Assembly: GCF_900101855.1 (NCBI RefSeq)
Contig: NZ_FMVC01000006.1
Location: 230,948 to 294,947 of the forward strand
Length of the DNA: 64,000 bases
From: Flavobacterium anhuiense
Lineage (GTDB): Bacteria; Bacteroidota; Bacteroidia; Flavobacteriales; Flavobacteriaceae
Direction: 5' to 3'
Shown here: positions 11,588-20,157 of the stretch, piece by piece
How positions within the stretch are numbered: position 1 is the stretch's first letter
Layout: every line of letters begins with the position of its first letter
Translations under genes and position numbers: made by a program
The notes under the pieces: model-generated
Seen by the model: only the letters and a program-made list of their open reading frames with translations
What the model was told of the DNA's origin: nothing
The model's database searches: none

Positions 11588-13771
11588 ATGAATATTCTTA
11601 TGAGTAAAAAAGTAATCTCATTATTGACAGTATTTACGTTTATGATGCTTTTATGCAGTTTCGTTTCGCCCAATTCGACTAATGAAAAACTAGAAGGAAA
11701 TAAAAATATAGAGCGTAAAATTGTTTACAACAAAAAGAAACATAGTATCACATTATCATGGTCGGCTTTTGGTTCTTCTGGAAATTATACAATTACAAGA
11801 GGAGGCAGTCGTTTAGCATCTGATTTTGTGTCGGTAGGATCAACTTCTAAATTGTCATTTATCGATAATAAGCCTACTACTAGCAAATATGAGAACTATT
11901 ATAAAGTAAGCCGAAATGATATCACGATTATCATTTCGCTCGAAAATCAGATTTTTGGAGACAATATATATTTCTACGACAGAAAACATGAAAAGTCAGA
12001 GACGGCGCGAAATGAAATTAATTCGCAATTTAGCAGTATCGGTTTAGGCGGTGCAAATGGCGAATGGACAACAAAACGTCAAGCCTATTATTTTAAGCCA
12101 AATGTGAATGGGCAGACTTATGATGTTGGAGGATCGGGTTCTGCGTCATCTGCTGAGGCTAATTCTATAGAGTTAGGATTTTATTCTCATATTGGAGGTT
12201 TGGGTAAAGTGCCGTCGGATGTTAAGTTAGGAGCTATTTTCACAAGACCACATCTTTCTGGCGGAGCAAATGCGACTTGTACATTTTGGCGTTCTGTAGA
12301 AAATGTGGAAGTAATGCGTGATTTTTCGTGGACTGTTTCTCAGTCAACAAGCGCACGAAGATTATTAATTGAAAGCACTTCAAAATATATTTCAGATATT
12401 GGAAATACTAACTTTTGGGGCAGTGGCGGCTTCATTGCCGATGCACATTATACAACTTCGAGACCAAATTGGGGCGGACAACAGCAATGGTATACTAGAA
12501 ATACAGTTTTTCCATCGGGTTCTGGAGTTATGGGTGGTTCATACAATATGGTTTGGCAGGGGTGTGTAAATCCTCCGCAAGCAAATGAAGCTAATTCTCC
12601 AATTGCGACAACGCCAATTATTAGAGAAAAACCTTTTCTTTTTATTGGAGATGATGGCGAATATAAAGTTTTTGTTCCTGCATGGCAAAAAGATCGGGTG
12701 GGAGTTTCTTGGTCGGCAACAGATATGGGAAAAGGCGAAATTCAAGATTTGATTGCGAGCTGGTACGTGGCGAAAGAAGGAGATACTGATGTAGAGATTA
12801 ATGCAGCATTGAAAGCTGGCAAAAACATATTTTTTACTCCTGGACATTATGCTTTGAACGCTCCTATTCAGGTAAATAGAAAAGACGCTATACTTCTGGG
12901 GGCTGGTATTGCTTCTGTGACGCTAGAGCCAACAGAAAAAAATACTTGGGGATGTATTTATGCTGATGATAAAGACGGAATTATCATTGCTGGCCTTTTA
13001 ATGGATTCATTTAATAGTACGACGTATCAAGTTAGAATTGGCAATGAAGGAGCGAATGCAGATCATAGCGCGGATCCTATTTTGCTCAGCGATATTACGT
13101 GTCGAGTAGGCGGAGTTCAATCAAAAAATATTCAGATTCAGGCTTCTATGCAGATAAATAGTAATAATGTTGTTGGAGACCATTTCTGGTTGTGGCGTGC
13201 CGATCATGGATCGCAGAAAGGTGGCGACGCGCGTTGGAAAAGAGACAGATGTAAAAACGGACTTATTGTGGCAGGAAATGATGTTACGCTTTATGCATTA
13301 TTTGTTGAGCATTATCAGGAATATGAAGTGTTATGGCTGGGAGAACGTGGCAAAACATTTTTCTTTCAGAACGAACCTCCTTATGATGCGCCAAATCAAG
13401 CGAGTTGGAGCAGTCAAGGAGGAAGGGTTGATGGTTATGCAGCTTTTAAAGTAGCAAATTCGGTAAAAGAACATCACACAATCGGGATGGGTTCGTATGC
13501 TGTTTTTACAGGAACGGATGGAAATGTAAATAAGAAAAATGGTTTTGAAATTCCGAATAGTCCAAATGTGAAATTGGAGAAAATGTGCATTACTCGTTTT
13601 GCAGGTTCGGGAAATATTCAAAACGTTATAAATGGTACAGGCGGAAGTACAGCAACTGGTGTAAAACGTGTAGGATCTTATAATAATGGTGAAGGCACAC
13701 AACCTTTTGATGAGGAATTTACGTTGCCTAATAAAGAATCATATCCTTCTTATATAAGTATGGAGAAATAA
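11588..13771 (+). CDS. Secreted parallel beta-helix protein, likely glycan-active
   Basis: A 727-aa product with a signal peptide (ISLLTVFTFMMLLCSFVSP). A fibronectin-like module at about 35-115 (HSITLSWSAFGSSGNYTI...YYKVSR) is followed by two beta-helix halves. The second begins at DTDVEINAALKAGKNIFFTPGHYAL, a typical pectate-lyase-like helix entry. Conserved-looking boxes are WRADHGSQKGG, LFVEHYQEYEVLWLGE and FFQNEPPYD. From memory, similar proteins in actinobacteria are labelled adenylyl cyclase, which nothing here supports; the architecture is closer to beta-1,3- or alpha-1,3-glucan-active helices. Alternative start at 11600 (MSKK). The substrate is not known. Confidence 0.65.
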   Translation: MNILMSKKVISLLTVFTFMMLLCSFVSPNSTNEKLEGNKNIERKIVYNKKKHSITLSWSAFGSSGNYTITRGGSRLASDFVSVGSTSKLSFIDNKPTTSKYENYYKVSRNDITIIISLENQIFGDNIYFYDRKHEKSETARNEINSQFSSIGLGGANGEWTTKRQAYYFKPNVNGQTYDVGGSGSASSAEANSIELGFYSHIGGLGKVPSDVKLGAIFTRPHLSGGANATCTFWRSVENVEVMRDFSWTVSQSTSARRLLIESTSKYISDIGNTNFWGSGGFIADAHYTTSRPNWGGQQQWYTRNTVFPSGSGVMGGSYNMVWQGCVNPPQANEANSPIATTPIIREKPFLFIGDDGEYKVFVPAWQKDRVGVSWSATDMGKGEIQDLIASWYVAKEGDTDVEINAALKAGKNIFFTPGHYALNAPIQVNRKDAILLGAGIASVTLEPTEKNTWGCIYADDKDGIIIAGLLMDSFNSTTYQVRIGNEGANADHSADPILLSDITCRVGGVQSKNIQIQASMQINSNNVVGDHFWLWRADHGSQKGGDARWKRDRCKNGLIVAGNDVTLYALFVEHYQEYEVLWLGERGKTFFFQNEPPYDAPNQASWSSQGGRVDGYAAFKVANSVKEHHTIGMGSYAVFTGTDGNVNKKNGFEIPNSPNVKLEKMCITRFAGSGNIQNVINGTGGSTATGVKRVGSYNNGEGTQPFDEEFTLPNKESYPSYISMEK

Positions 13772-13788
13772 AAAAGAAAGATTTTTTT

Positions 13789-13895
13789 GCCACGAATTCA
13801 CGAATTATTTTTTCAAATCTTTGCGATTATTTATTCGAATTAATTCGAATAATAATTAGATAAAGTATTTAAAAGAAAATTCGTGAATTCGTGGC
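13789..13895. repeat. Palindromic intergenic element (GCCACGAATTCACGAATT ends)
   Basis: Perfect 18-base inverted arms at 13789-13806 and 13878-13895 enclose about 70 AT-rich bases. The interior holds a 16-base palindrome, TTCGAATTAATTCGAA (13834-13849). No ORF is inside. It looks like a non-autonomous, MITE- or REP-like element and may also terminate the preceding gene. Confidence 0.85.
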
Positions 13896-13930
13896 TGTTT
13901 ATTTCGTTTCGGCTTTGTTTGAGGATATAG

Positions 13931-13950
13931 CCAATGGTTTCAACCATTGG
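13931..13950. repeat. CCAATGG palindrome
   Basis: CCAATGGTTTCAACCATTGG has 9-base arms around TC. Near-identical units occur at 26261-26278 and 26336-26355. Confidence 0.8.
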
Positions 13951-13998
13951 AACACAATGCATGAAAAATAAAAAAACCGAACATTTCTGTTCGACTCT

Positions 13999-14071
13999 TG
14001 TTGGGGTGGTAGTCCCGAAAGCTTTCGGGAGAACCTGTGGCTTTTCCGATCAGAATCGGACGCGATAACCG
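13999..14071 (-). pseudogene. Degenerate tRNA-Pro-like remnant, left of the intact tRNA
   Basis: Reading against the intact tRNA-Pro, TTGGGGTGGTAG, then GAACCTG, then CGCGATAACCG are recognisable in order. The T-loop is interrupted by the 16-base palindrome CCCGAAAGCTTTCGGG (14014-14029), and the anticodon arm is replaced by a different short hairpin (CCGATCAGAATCGG). It cannot fold as a normal tRNA. Confidence 0.6.
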
Positions 14072-14140
14072 CTTGCCAATATTTTTATTTTGAGTTTATT
14101 GCAAAAAAAAAGTCTTTCCAAATAAATGAAAAGACTTTTG

Positions 14141-14215
14141 TCGGGGTGGCAGGATTCGAACCTGCGGCCTCCTGCTCCCAAAGCAGGCGCGATAACCGGG
14201 CTACGCTACACCCCG
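14141..14215 (-). tRNA. tRNA-Pro (anticodon TGG)
   Basis: On the minus strand the sequence starts CGGGGTGTAGCG, has the anticodon arm CCTGC-TTTGGGA-GCAGG giving anticodon TGG, the T arm GCAGG-TTCGAAT-CCTGC and an acceptor end CACCCCG with discriminator A. All stems pair. No CCA is encoded. It is bracketed by two degenerate copies. Confidence 0.95.
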
Positions 14216-14244
14216 TAGCATTTGCTCATTGATCGTTACTGTGG

Positions 14245-14292
14245 TCTTCCCGCCTAGAGCGGGACACGATAACCGGGCTACGCTACACCCCG
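14245..14292 (-). pseudogene. Truncated tRNA-Pro remnant, right of the intact tRNA
   Basis: Positions 14267-14292 are identical to the 5' half (acceptor strand and D arm) of the intact tRNA-Pro. The anticodon arm is replaced by CCCGC-CTAGA-GCGGG, and no T arm follows. It looks like a partial duplication of the neighbouring tRNA. Confidence 0.7.
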
Positions 14293-14440
14293 AAGATGTA
14301 ATTTTTGTTGTAGTGCCCGAAAGCGGATGCAAAGATATAAATAAATTTCGTTTACAAAAGGAAAAAATGAAAATAAATAAAACTTATTTGGACATAGCTA
14401 TTTCAGATTTATTTTCGGCCATATTTTTTATAATAAAGTT

Positions 14441-14448
14441 TACATTTG
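14441..14448 (+). promoter_or_regulatory. -7 box before trxB
   Basis: TACATTTG matches TAnnTTTG and lies 21 bases before the trxB ATG, implying a very short leader. Confidence 0.5.
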
Positions 14449-14469
14449 CAACTCAAAAAAACTATTACT

Positions 14470-15417
14470 ATGTCAAATACAATCGAAAAAATTAAATGCC
14501 TTATTATAGGTTCTGGTCCTGCAGGTTATACTGCGGCAATTTATGCTGCCAGAGCTAATATGAATCCGGTACTATATCAAGGAATGCAACCTGGCGGTCA
14601 ATTGACTACAACTAATGAGGTTGAAAACTTTCCAGGTTATGTGGATGGAGTTACAGGACCAGAAATGATGATTCAGCTACAAGAACAAGCAAAACGCTTT
14701 GGTGCAGATATTCGTGACGGTTGGGCTACAAAAGTTGATTTTTCTGGAGATATTCATAAAGTTTGGATTAACGACACAATCGAATTGCACTGTGAAACTG
14801 TAATTATTTCAACAGGTGCTTCGGCTAAATATTTAGGATTGCCATCAGAACAACACTATTTGAATATGGGTGGAGGAGTTTCTGCTTGTGCTGTTTGCGA
14901 CGGATTCTTCTACAGAAACCAAGATGTTGTTATTGTTGGAGCAGGAGATTCTGCTTGTGAAGAAGCACATTACTTATCTAAACTTTGTAAAAAAGTAACC
15001 ATGTTAGTACGAAGCGATAAATTCAGAGCTTCTAAAATTATGGAAGAGCGTGTTCGTAAAACTGAAAACATCGAGATTTTAATGAATCACGATACTGTTG
15101 AAGTTTTAGGAGATAACAATGTAGTTCATGCCATTAAAGCTTTAAACAAAACAACTGGAGAAACCATCGAAATTTCTGCAACTGGTTTCTTTGTAGCAAT
15201 TGGTCACAAACCAAACACAGATATTTTTAAAGATTATATTACTCTTGACGAAACAGGATATATAGTAAATACACCAGGAACTTCAAAAACAAATGTTGAA
15301 GGTGTTTTTGTAGCGGGAGATGCTGCAGATCATGTATACCGTCAGGCAATTACTGCCGCAGGTACAGGATGTATGGCTGCATTGGACGCTGAAAGATATT
15401 TGGCTTCAAAAGAGTAA
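14470..15417 (+). CDS. trxB: Thioredoxin-disulfide reductase
   Basis: FAD/NADPH enzyme that reduces thioredoxin. The N-terminal FAD motif IIGSGPAGYTAAIYAAR, the redox pair C140-AVC-C143 followed by DGFF, the NADPH-binding VIVGAGDSACEEA and the C-terminal GVFVAGDAADHVYRQAITAAGTG are all present. The ATG at 14470 (MSNTIEKIKCL) is chosen over the upstream TTG at 14446, which would overlap the -7 box. Length is 315 aa, normal for the family. Confidence 0.97.
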   Translation: MSNTIEKIKCLIIGSGPAGYTAAIYAARANMNPVLYQGMQPGGQLTTTNEVENFPGYVDGVTGPEMMIQLQEQAKRFGADIRDGWATKVDFSGDIHKVWINDTIELHCETVIISTGASAKYLGLPSEQHYLNMGGGVSACAVCDGFFYRNQDVVIVGAGDSACEEAHYLSKLCKKVTMLVRSDKFRASKIMEERVRKTENIEILMNHDTVEVLGDNNVVHAIKALNKTTGETIEISATGFFVAIGHKPNTDIFKDYITLDETGYIVNTPGTSKTNVEGVFVAGDAADHVYRQAITAAGTGCMAALDAERYLASKE

Positions 15418-15455
15418 TTTTTAGTTTACGGTCTCAGTCACAGTTTACAGACTAT

Positions 15456-15496
15456 AAAATAAAAGTCCCAATCTTTATGATTGGGACTTTTATTTT
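15456..15496. terminator. Bidirectional terminator between trxB and the GIN operon
   Basis: A perfect 18-base stem (AAAATAAAAGTCCCAATC with its complement) and a 5-base loop give A and T tracts on both sides, serving the two converging transcripts. Confidence 0.9.
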
Positions 15497-15523
15497 ATAT
15501 CAAACCCTAAAAAGTTTTCAAAG

Positions 15524-16384
15524 TTACAATGTAGTTGCTTTTGGCTTTGTTGCACCTGGTTTTTTTATCAGCTTAGCTTCTTCGCTAAAGCGTGTAAGGT
15601 CTATTTTTGGATCGCCATATAATGAAATTTCAGACTTGTCTCCAGCTGCAATTGCGACAGTGTTTTCTGCTAAAATGGTAGCAACGGCAGAACCTTCAGC
15701 TGTAACATTTGCATCTTTCAAAGTAAATTTTGTTCCTGTAAAAACTGAATTGTTGTCTAATCGAATAGTAGCTTTTTCTGCAATACCTTCAATTGCAGCG
15801 GTTGCTTTTTGATACAAATCGCATTTGAATTTTATTGCAGAAACCAACGTTTTAACTCCAGCATATTTGCTCAATTGTAAACTTCCGTCTTCAGCTTTTA
15901 AGTTTAATTCTGTTCTGGATTTATCATCAGCGATTAAAGTGAATTTTTTTGAGTTTACATTCAAATACAATTTGGAAAAATCAAGACAATTCATTGTGAT
16001 GTCATCCAATTGCAGTTCTTGAATAGCGTAAACTATTGCCTCATTTTTTGTGATTACTTTATTCAATGATTTAGTATAAGTAACCTTGACAGATAGTTTC
16101 TTGAAAATAGTAGATTCTTTATTGGTGTATAAGCGAAGTGTTTTTTCTCTTAAATCCATTCCGATAATATCGTGCAGGTTATCATCGGCTTCAATTTTAA
16201 TTTCGTTTTTTTCTCCTTGTTCTAAATAAACTTCTATATTATCATCGACTTCAAGGGCATCAAAACTTCCAACTTCTTTTATTGAGGTCGTTACAATTTT
16301 AGAACCTTTAATTTTTTCTCTTTTTTGAGCGAAAGTCAGAGTTGTAACAAGTAATAATAGGAGTAGGGCGGTACTTTTTTTCAT
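15524..16384 (-). CDS. GIN domain (DUF2807) protein, secreted
   Basis: The start is set at the ATG at 16384, which gives a clear signal peptide (MKKSTALLLLLLVTTLTFAQ); a longer frame to 16423 has no signal. The product has the auto-transporter-adhesin-like head GIN fold: FDALEVDDNIEVYLEQGEKNEIKIEADDN and serial short beta strands. Such proteins form a beta-helix-like sheet in the periplasm or on the surface; the role is unknown. It is the last gene of the DUF4870-PadR-PspC-GIN-GIN set and lacks a lipobox, unlike its neighbour. Confidence 0.85.
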   Translation of the reverse strand: MKKSTALLLLLLVTTLTFAQKREKIKGSKIVTTSIKEVGSFDALEVDDNIEVYLEQGEKNEIKIEADDNLHDIIGMDLREKTLRLYTNKESTIFKKLSVKVTYTKSLNKVITKNEAIVYAIQELQLDDITMNCLDFSKLYLNVNSKKFTLIADDKSRTELNLKAEDGSLQLSKYAGVKTLVSAIKFKCDLYQKATAAIEGIAEKATIRLDNNSVFTGTKFTLKDANVTAEGSAVATILAENTVAIAAGDKSEISLYGDPKIDLTRFSEEAKLIKKPGATKPKATTL

Positions 16385-16467
16385 TAATTCTAGATTTGAT
16401 TTTGACAAATATAAAAAAATCATCCACTTTTGGTGAATGATTTCGTTTATATTTAACAGTTGTTTTT

Positions 16468-17202
16468 TTAGCTTTTGTTTACGTTTCCTCCGGAGCTTGC
16501 AGATTTTTCAACTGTTTTTGGATTACCGCTGTAGTTAATATTTCCTCCGCTAGAAGCATCTGCTTTTAGACTTAAGATTGGACGTACAGAAACGGTTCCT
16601 CCGCTAGAAGCATCTGCGTGAACATCATTGGCCATTAATTTTTCGGCATCAATACTTCCACCACTAGAAACTGAAGTGGTAAGGCTTAATGCTTTACCTT
16701 CGATATCTACAGAGCTTCCGCTTCCTGCATCCACTGCGATTCTGTCCGATTCGATTTTAACATCCATTGATGCTGCGCTCGAAGCTTCTAAAGTAATATC
16801 TTCACCTTGAACAAGTCCATCAGTTTCAACTGTTGAAGCACTTGAGGCTTCTATTTTATGAACAACTGGCATTTTTACGGTTACTTTTTTTGATGTAATG
16901 TTGCGGAAAGAATTGTACTTGCACTCAATAATAAGTGTTCCGTTTTCTACTTTCGTAACAATTTCTTTTTGAAGATTGTCATCAGCTTCAACTGTAATTT
17001 CGGGAGCATCAGACTGTACAATAACCACATCGATGGCATTGCTTACAGAGATATTTTTAAACTCTCCTTGAACAGTTCTTTTTTCTGTGGTAACATTCCC
17101 GCTTCCTTCAATTGCATTCATGTTAAAATTACATGAAGCAAACAATAAAGCAGTAACAGTTGCAATTATAAATTTCGTAATATGAATGATTATTTTTATC
17201 AT
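16468..17202 (-). CDS. GIN domain (DUF2807) lipoprotein
   Basis: A lipoprotein signal (ATVTALLFASC, cysteine near residue 23) is followed by a canonical GIN domain: GEFKNISVSNAIDVVIVQSDAPEITVEADDNLQ, then repeated SSGG/SSAS turns (ASSAASMDV, SVSSGGSID, DASSGGTVS, DASSGGNIN, SASSGGNVN) spaced about 20 residues. This ladder is the signature of the family. It begins 3 bases after the PspC gene, so it is in the same operon. Envelope stress or adhesion has been suggested for the family; neither is shown here. Confidence 0.92.
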   Translation of the reverse strand: MIKIIIHITKFIIATVTALLFASCNFNMNAIEGSGNVTTEKRTVQGEFKNISVSNAIDVVIVQSDAPEITVEADDNLQKEIVTKVENGTLIIECKYNSFRNITSKKVTVKMPVVHKIEASSASTVETDGLVQGEDITLEASSAASMDVKIESDRIAVDAGSGSSVDIEGKALSLTTSVSSGGSIDAEKLMANDVHADASSGGTVSVRPILSLKADASSGGNINYSGNPKTVEKSASSGGNVNKS

Positions 17203-17205
17203 GGT

Positions 17206-18954
17206 TTAGTTAATTTTGATTATCACTCCGTTTTTATCAGTAGTTAGTTTTCCTTTAGTTTTTTTTCCGTTTAAAACTTCTTTTCCATTAATTTTAACCG
17301 AAACTTCTTTTATAGTGTCGTTAGTGGTATTTGTATCAGAATCATTTTGATCGTTTTCATAATCACTTTCGTAATTGTTGTCATTGTCCTCATCAGCAGG
17401 GCAGTTTAAACATTTTACTTTAGTTCCGATAACTTTGTAATTGTAATCTCCGTTATAATTTAATTCAAAGAAATTGTCGTCAGAATTATAATAATCTCTT
17501 ACAGAAGAATCAGGTTTGATTAATTGGCCTTCTGGTACATACAGATAAATGTCAACTTCTTGTCCTCTGAATTTATTTTTTACATCTGTCAGAAAATAGT
17601 TATCCAAAAGTAATTGATTTCCGCTAATTTGGAACTTATAATTAATTTTTTCTGCTCTTTTTTTCGCGTTTGTAAAAGAGTTTCCTCTCGCGCTTTTTTC
17701 GATCTGAATAAATGGAGTCGATTCGTCTGTGTGTAATACGTGTAAACGCACATCATTAGAATAAATCAATTCGTTGTTTGCAGAATCTTGTACAAATTCA
17801 AACTCTCTATAGTGGTTCAAACTTTTTGTATAATAATCATTGTACTTAAACTTGATATATAAAGTATCAGTTGGTTTAATTGCCAGAACTTTTTTCTCTA
17901 CTACTTTATTATCGTATGAAATTTCAGTTGCCTGTTTGATTCCGATACTAGTAAGAATTGCGATAGAGATAATCCAAAGCGCTAAAAGCGTATATTTTGT
18001 AATGTTTCCTATTGATTTTAAGTTTGGAGATAACAATTTAAATCCTAATAGTGTTAAGAAGAAAAACGGAATTCCAACAGCAAAGAACATTAATAATCCG
18101 AATGACCAAAGAGGGTATTCTGTAAAGTTTCCAGCTTCGATAAAATTCTGCCAAGGGAAATCGATAAAAATATTAGTCCCTAAAGTAAAAACGCCAATCA
18201 ATAGCATGATTAAGGTTGAAATCCCTGATATAATTAGAATTACTCCTAAGAATTTAGCAAAAATCTTAAAAATGGTCATGATAAAGTCTCCAAATGAACT
18301 ACTTATTCTCTCAGCTCCCGACTTTACTTGGTTTCCCATTTTGTCATAATCTGCATTTTTGAATTTCTCGGAAAGTGAATCAATTTCTTCTCGAACTTTT
18401 TTTTCGATGTTCGAAATTGTTACAGGTTCTCCAGTCATTTCCAATTTTTCTGAAGTTGTAACTGCTTCTGGAGTTACAATCCAAAGAACAAAGTAAGCTA
18501 AGATCCCTGTTCCAAAACCTGCGAAAACGAAGATTAAGAATATGATTTTAATCCAAACAGCGTCAATTCCAAAGTAATGTCCTAAACCTGTAGCTACACC
18601 TCCGATCATACCTTTTTCTTTATCGCGATATAATTTTTTGTGTTTTCTAGGGCCATAATTATTATAAGACTGATTTGGATTTTCTTCGTCTTCAATTCGA
18701 TAATCTTCTGGTTGTCCCATTACCGCAATCACTTCATCAACATCTTTCAGTCCAACAACATGTTTTTCGCTTTTTTGTTTTTCTGTCAATAATTCAGAAA
18801 CACGCATTTCGATATCTTTAATGATTTCATCCTGACCAGATGAGTTGTTAAGTGATCGTTTTATAGCGTCAAAGTAGCGTGTCAATTTTAAGTATGCATC
18901 TTCATCGATGTGAAAAAACATCCCGCCTAAGTTAATATTTACTGTTTTGTTCAT
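17206..18954 (-). CDS. PspC domain-containing membrane protein
   Basis: A 582-aa protein. The N-terminal 90 residues are soluble (HIDEDAYLKLTRYFDAIKRSL...). The PspC domain at about 108-165 has KKLYRDKEKGMIGGVATGLGHYFG and the membrane segment IIFLIFVFAGFGTGILAYFVLWI. Three more membrane segments span about 230-345. The C-terminus is a periplasmic beta-rich region ending in an acidic Asp/Asn-rich stretch. In this Bacteroidota architecture PspC is co-transcribed with PadR and GIN proteins. It lies 3 bases after padR. Confidence 0.92.
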   Translation of the reverse strand: MNKTVNINLGGMFFHIDEDAYLKLTRYFDAIKRSLNNSSGQDEIIKDIEMRVSELLTEKQKSEKHVVGLKDVDEVIAVMGQPEDYRIEDEENPNQSYNNYGPRKHKKLYRDKEKGMIGGVATGLGHYFGIDAVWIKIIFLIFVFAGFGTGILAYFVLWIVTPEAVTTSEKLEMTGEPVTISNIEKKVREEIDSLSEKFKNADYDKMGNQVKSGAERISSSFGDFIMTIFKIFAKFLGVILIISGISTLIMLLIGVFTLGTNIFIDFPWQNFIEAGNFTEYPLWSFGLLMFFAVGIPFFFLTLLGFKLLSPNLKSIGNITKYTLLALWIISIAILTSIGIKQATEISYDNKVVEKKVLAIKPTDTLYIKFKYNDYYTKSLNHYREFEFVQDSANNELIYSNDVRLHVLHTDESTPFIQIEKSARGNSFTNAKKRAEKINYKFQISGNQLLLDNYFLTDVKNKFRGQEVDIYLYVPEGQLIKPDSSVRDYYNSDDNFFELNYNGDYNYKVIGTKVKCLNCPADEDNDNNYESDYENDQNDSDTNTTNDTIKEVSVKINGKEVLNGKKTKGKLTTDKNGVIIKIN

Positions 18955-18957
18955 GAC

Positions 18958-19290
18958 TTATTGATTTTGATTGGTGATTAGATTTACGGCGTCGGATAAT
19001 TCTGTCCAAGTGCCGCTAAGTTCGTTTAAAAATGTTTGTCCTATCTCGGTTAATCCATAATATTTTCGCGGTGGCCCAGAGGTCGATTCTTCCCAGCGAT
19101 AATTTAGTAAACCGTCATTTTTCAATCTAGTTAACAACGGGTAAACGGTTCCTTCTACAACTAGTAATTTTGCGTTTTTTAAAGTGTCTAATATTTCAGA
19201 TGTATATGCGTCTTTTTCTTTTAGAACTGATAAGATGCAAAACTCAAGAACACCTTTGCGCATCTGTGCTTTTGTGTTTTCAATGTTCAT
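18958..19290 (-). CDS. PadR family transcriptional regulator
   Basis: A 110-aa winged-helix regulator: KGVLEFCILSVLKEKDAYTSEILDTLKNAKLLVVEGTVYPLLTRLKNDGLLNYRWEESTSGPPRKYYGLTEIG contains the PadR helices and the wing GPPRKYY, given here by family name only as a continuous fold. It lacks the long C-terminal dimerisation helix pair of PadR-s1 proteins, so belongs to the short class. It probably controls its own operon. The ligand is unknown. Confidence 0.93.
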   Translation of the reverse strand: MNIENTKAQMRKGVLEFCILSVLKEKDAYTSEILDTLKNAKLLVVEGTVYPLLTRLKNDGLLNYRWEESTSGPPRKYYGLTEIGQTFLNELSGTWTELSDAVNLITNQNQ

Positions 19291-19329
19291 AATTTCATTT
19301 TGTTTTTTTTTGATTGAACAATTCGTTTT

Positions 19330-19389
19330 TTGATTGATGATGATTTGATTGATGATGATTTGATTGATGATGATTTGATTGATGATGAT
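19330..19389. repeat. Four-copy 15-bp tandem repeat upstream of padR
   Basis: TTGATTGATGATGAT is repeated four times without change, 40 bases upstream of the PadR start codon and between it and the DUF4870 gene. It lies in the leader or promoter region of the PadR-PspC-GIN run. Confidence 0.95.
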
Positions 19390-19448
19390 TGATTTCGAAA
19401 CTTATATGATTTGATTGATGTTTCGACTATAACTTTTAATTTTTTGTA

Positions 19449-19928
19449 TCACTTTATAAAAGGAATCGTGATCGGATACTTGTATAATTCTCCGTTTGAA
19501 GCTTTTATAGAAGCATAGATTACTAAAAAGAACTCAACAAACTTTAATAACCCGAAAAGTATAACAGCTGTTATGCCGACACTTAAAATTCCAATGTTTG
19601 CCTGAATGTTAAAGTTTCTGATTACAAAATCATCGTCATTAAAAACGGCTTCTAATGGAAGATTCTGCAAGAAAACAGTAACGAAAATCGGTATCGCAAT
19701 AAGCGCTAAGATCAAAGAATAAAGCAAAATGCTTAATTGAAAGTTTAACGCCTGTTTTCCGTGATGATCTGCAAATTCAGATTTGTCTTTATAGTTTGTC
19801 CAAATGATTAGCGGAAAAATATAGTTCCCAAACGGAATGATATATTGGCTTAAAGTACTCAAATGAGTAAATGCTGCTGTATTCTTTTCTGATGTTTTTT
19901 CCATGATGAGTGGTGTTGTTGTTTCCAT
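19449..19928 (-). CDS. DUF4870 domain-containing membrane protein
   Basis: A 159-aa protein with HLSTLSQYIIPFGNYIFPLIIW, NYKDKSEFADHHGKQALNFQLS and two further hydrophobic helices, the normal arrangement of DUF4870 (Tic20-like). The HGKQALNFQ box is diagnostic. It is upstream of padR on the same strand, separated by a 158-base gap with tandem repeats. Function unknown. Confidence 0.9.
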   Translation of the reverse strand: METTTPLIMEKTSEKNTAAFTHLSTLSQYIIPFGNYIFPLIIWTNYKDKSEFADHHGKQALNFQLSILLYSLILALIAIPIFVTVFLQNLPLEAVFNDDDFVIRNFNIQANIGILSVGITAVILFGLLKFVEFFLVIYASIKASNGELYKYPITIPFIK

Positions 19929-20157
19929 GATTAAAAGTATATAGTAATTTCTTATGCAAATATATGTCTAAAAAACAGTATCTTGTTTTGCATAGTACTA
20001 ATTATTAACAAAAATTTAACAAATTTCAAATTTGTAAGATACCTATAATTTACTGGAAATCATTCCGAATGCCTTGTTTTATTGGTCTTTTTCGAAAGTT
20101 TACTTAATTTATTGTGCATGCATAGTTTTTTTGTATTTTTACTAAAAAAAATATCAC

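Noticed and set aside
13331..13702. 123-codon antisense ORF in the beta-helix gene
   Set aside because: Opposite strand of a convincing gene with signal peptide and helix motifs.
11588..13771. Adenylyl cyclase annotation for the beta-helix protein
   Set aside because: No cyclase motif; the signal peptide and helix repeats point to a secreted glycan-active protein.
14229..14495. 88-codon ORF over the tRNA remnant
   Set aside because: It reads through the tRNA remnant and the trxB promoter, so it is not coding.
17840..18349. 169-codon plus-strand ORF opposite the PspC gene
   Set aside because: Antisense shadow of a clear membrane protein gene.
19330..19389. Possible CRISPR array
   Set aside because: The units are 15 bases, directly adjacent and have no spacers.
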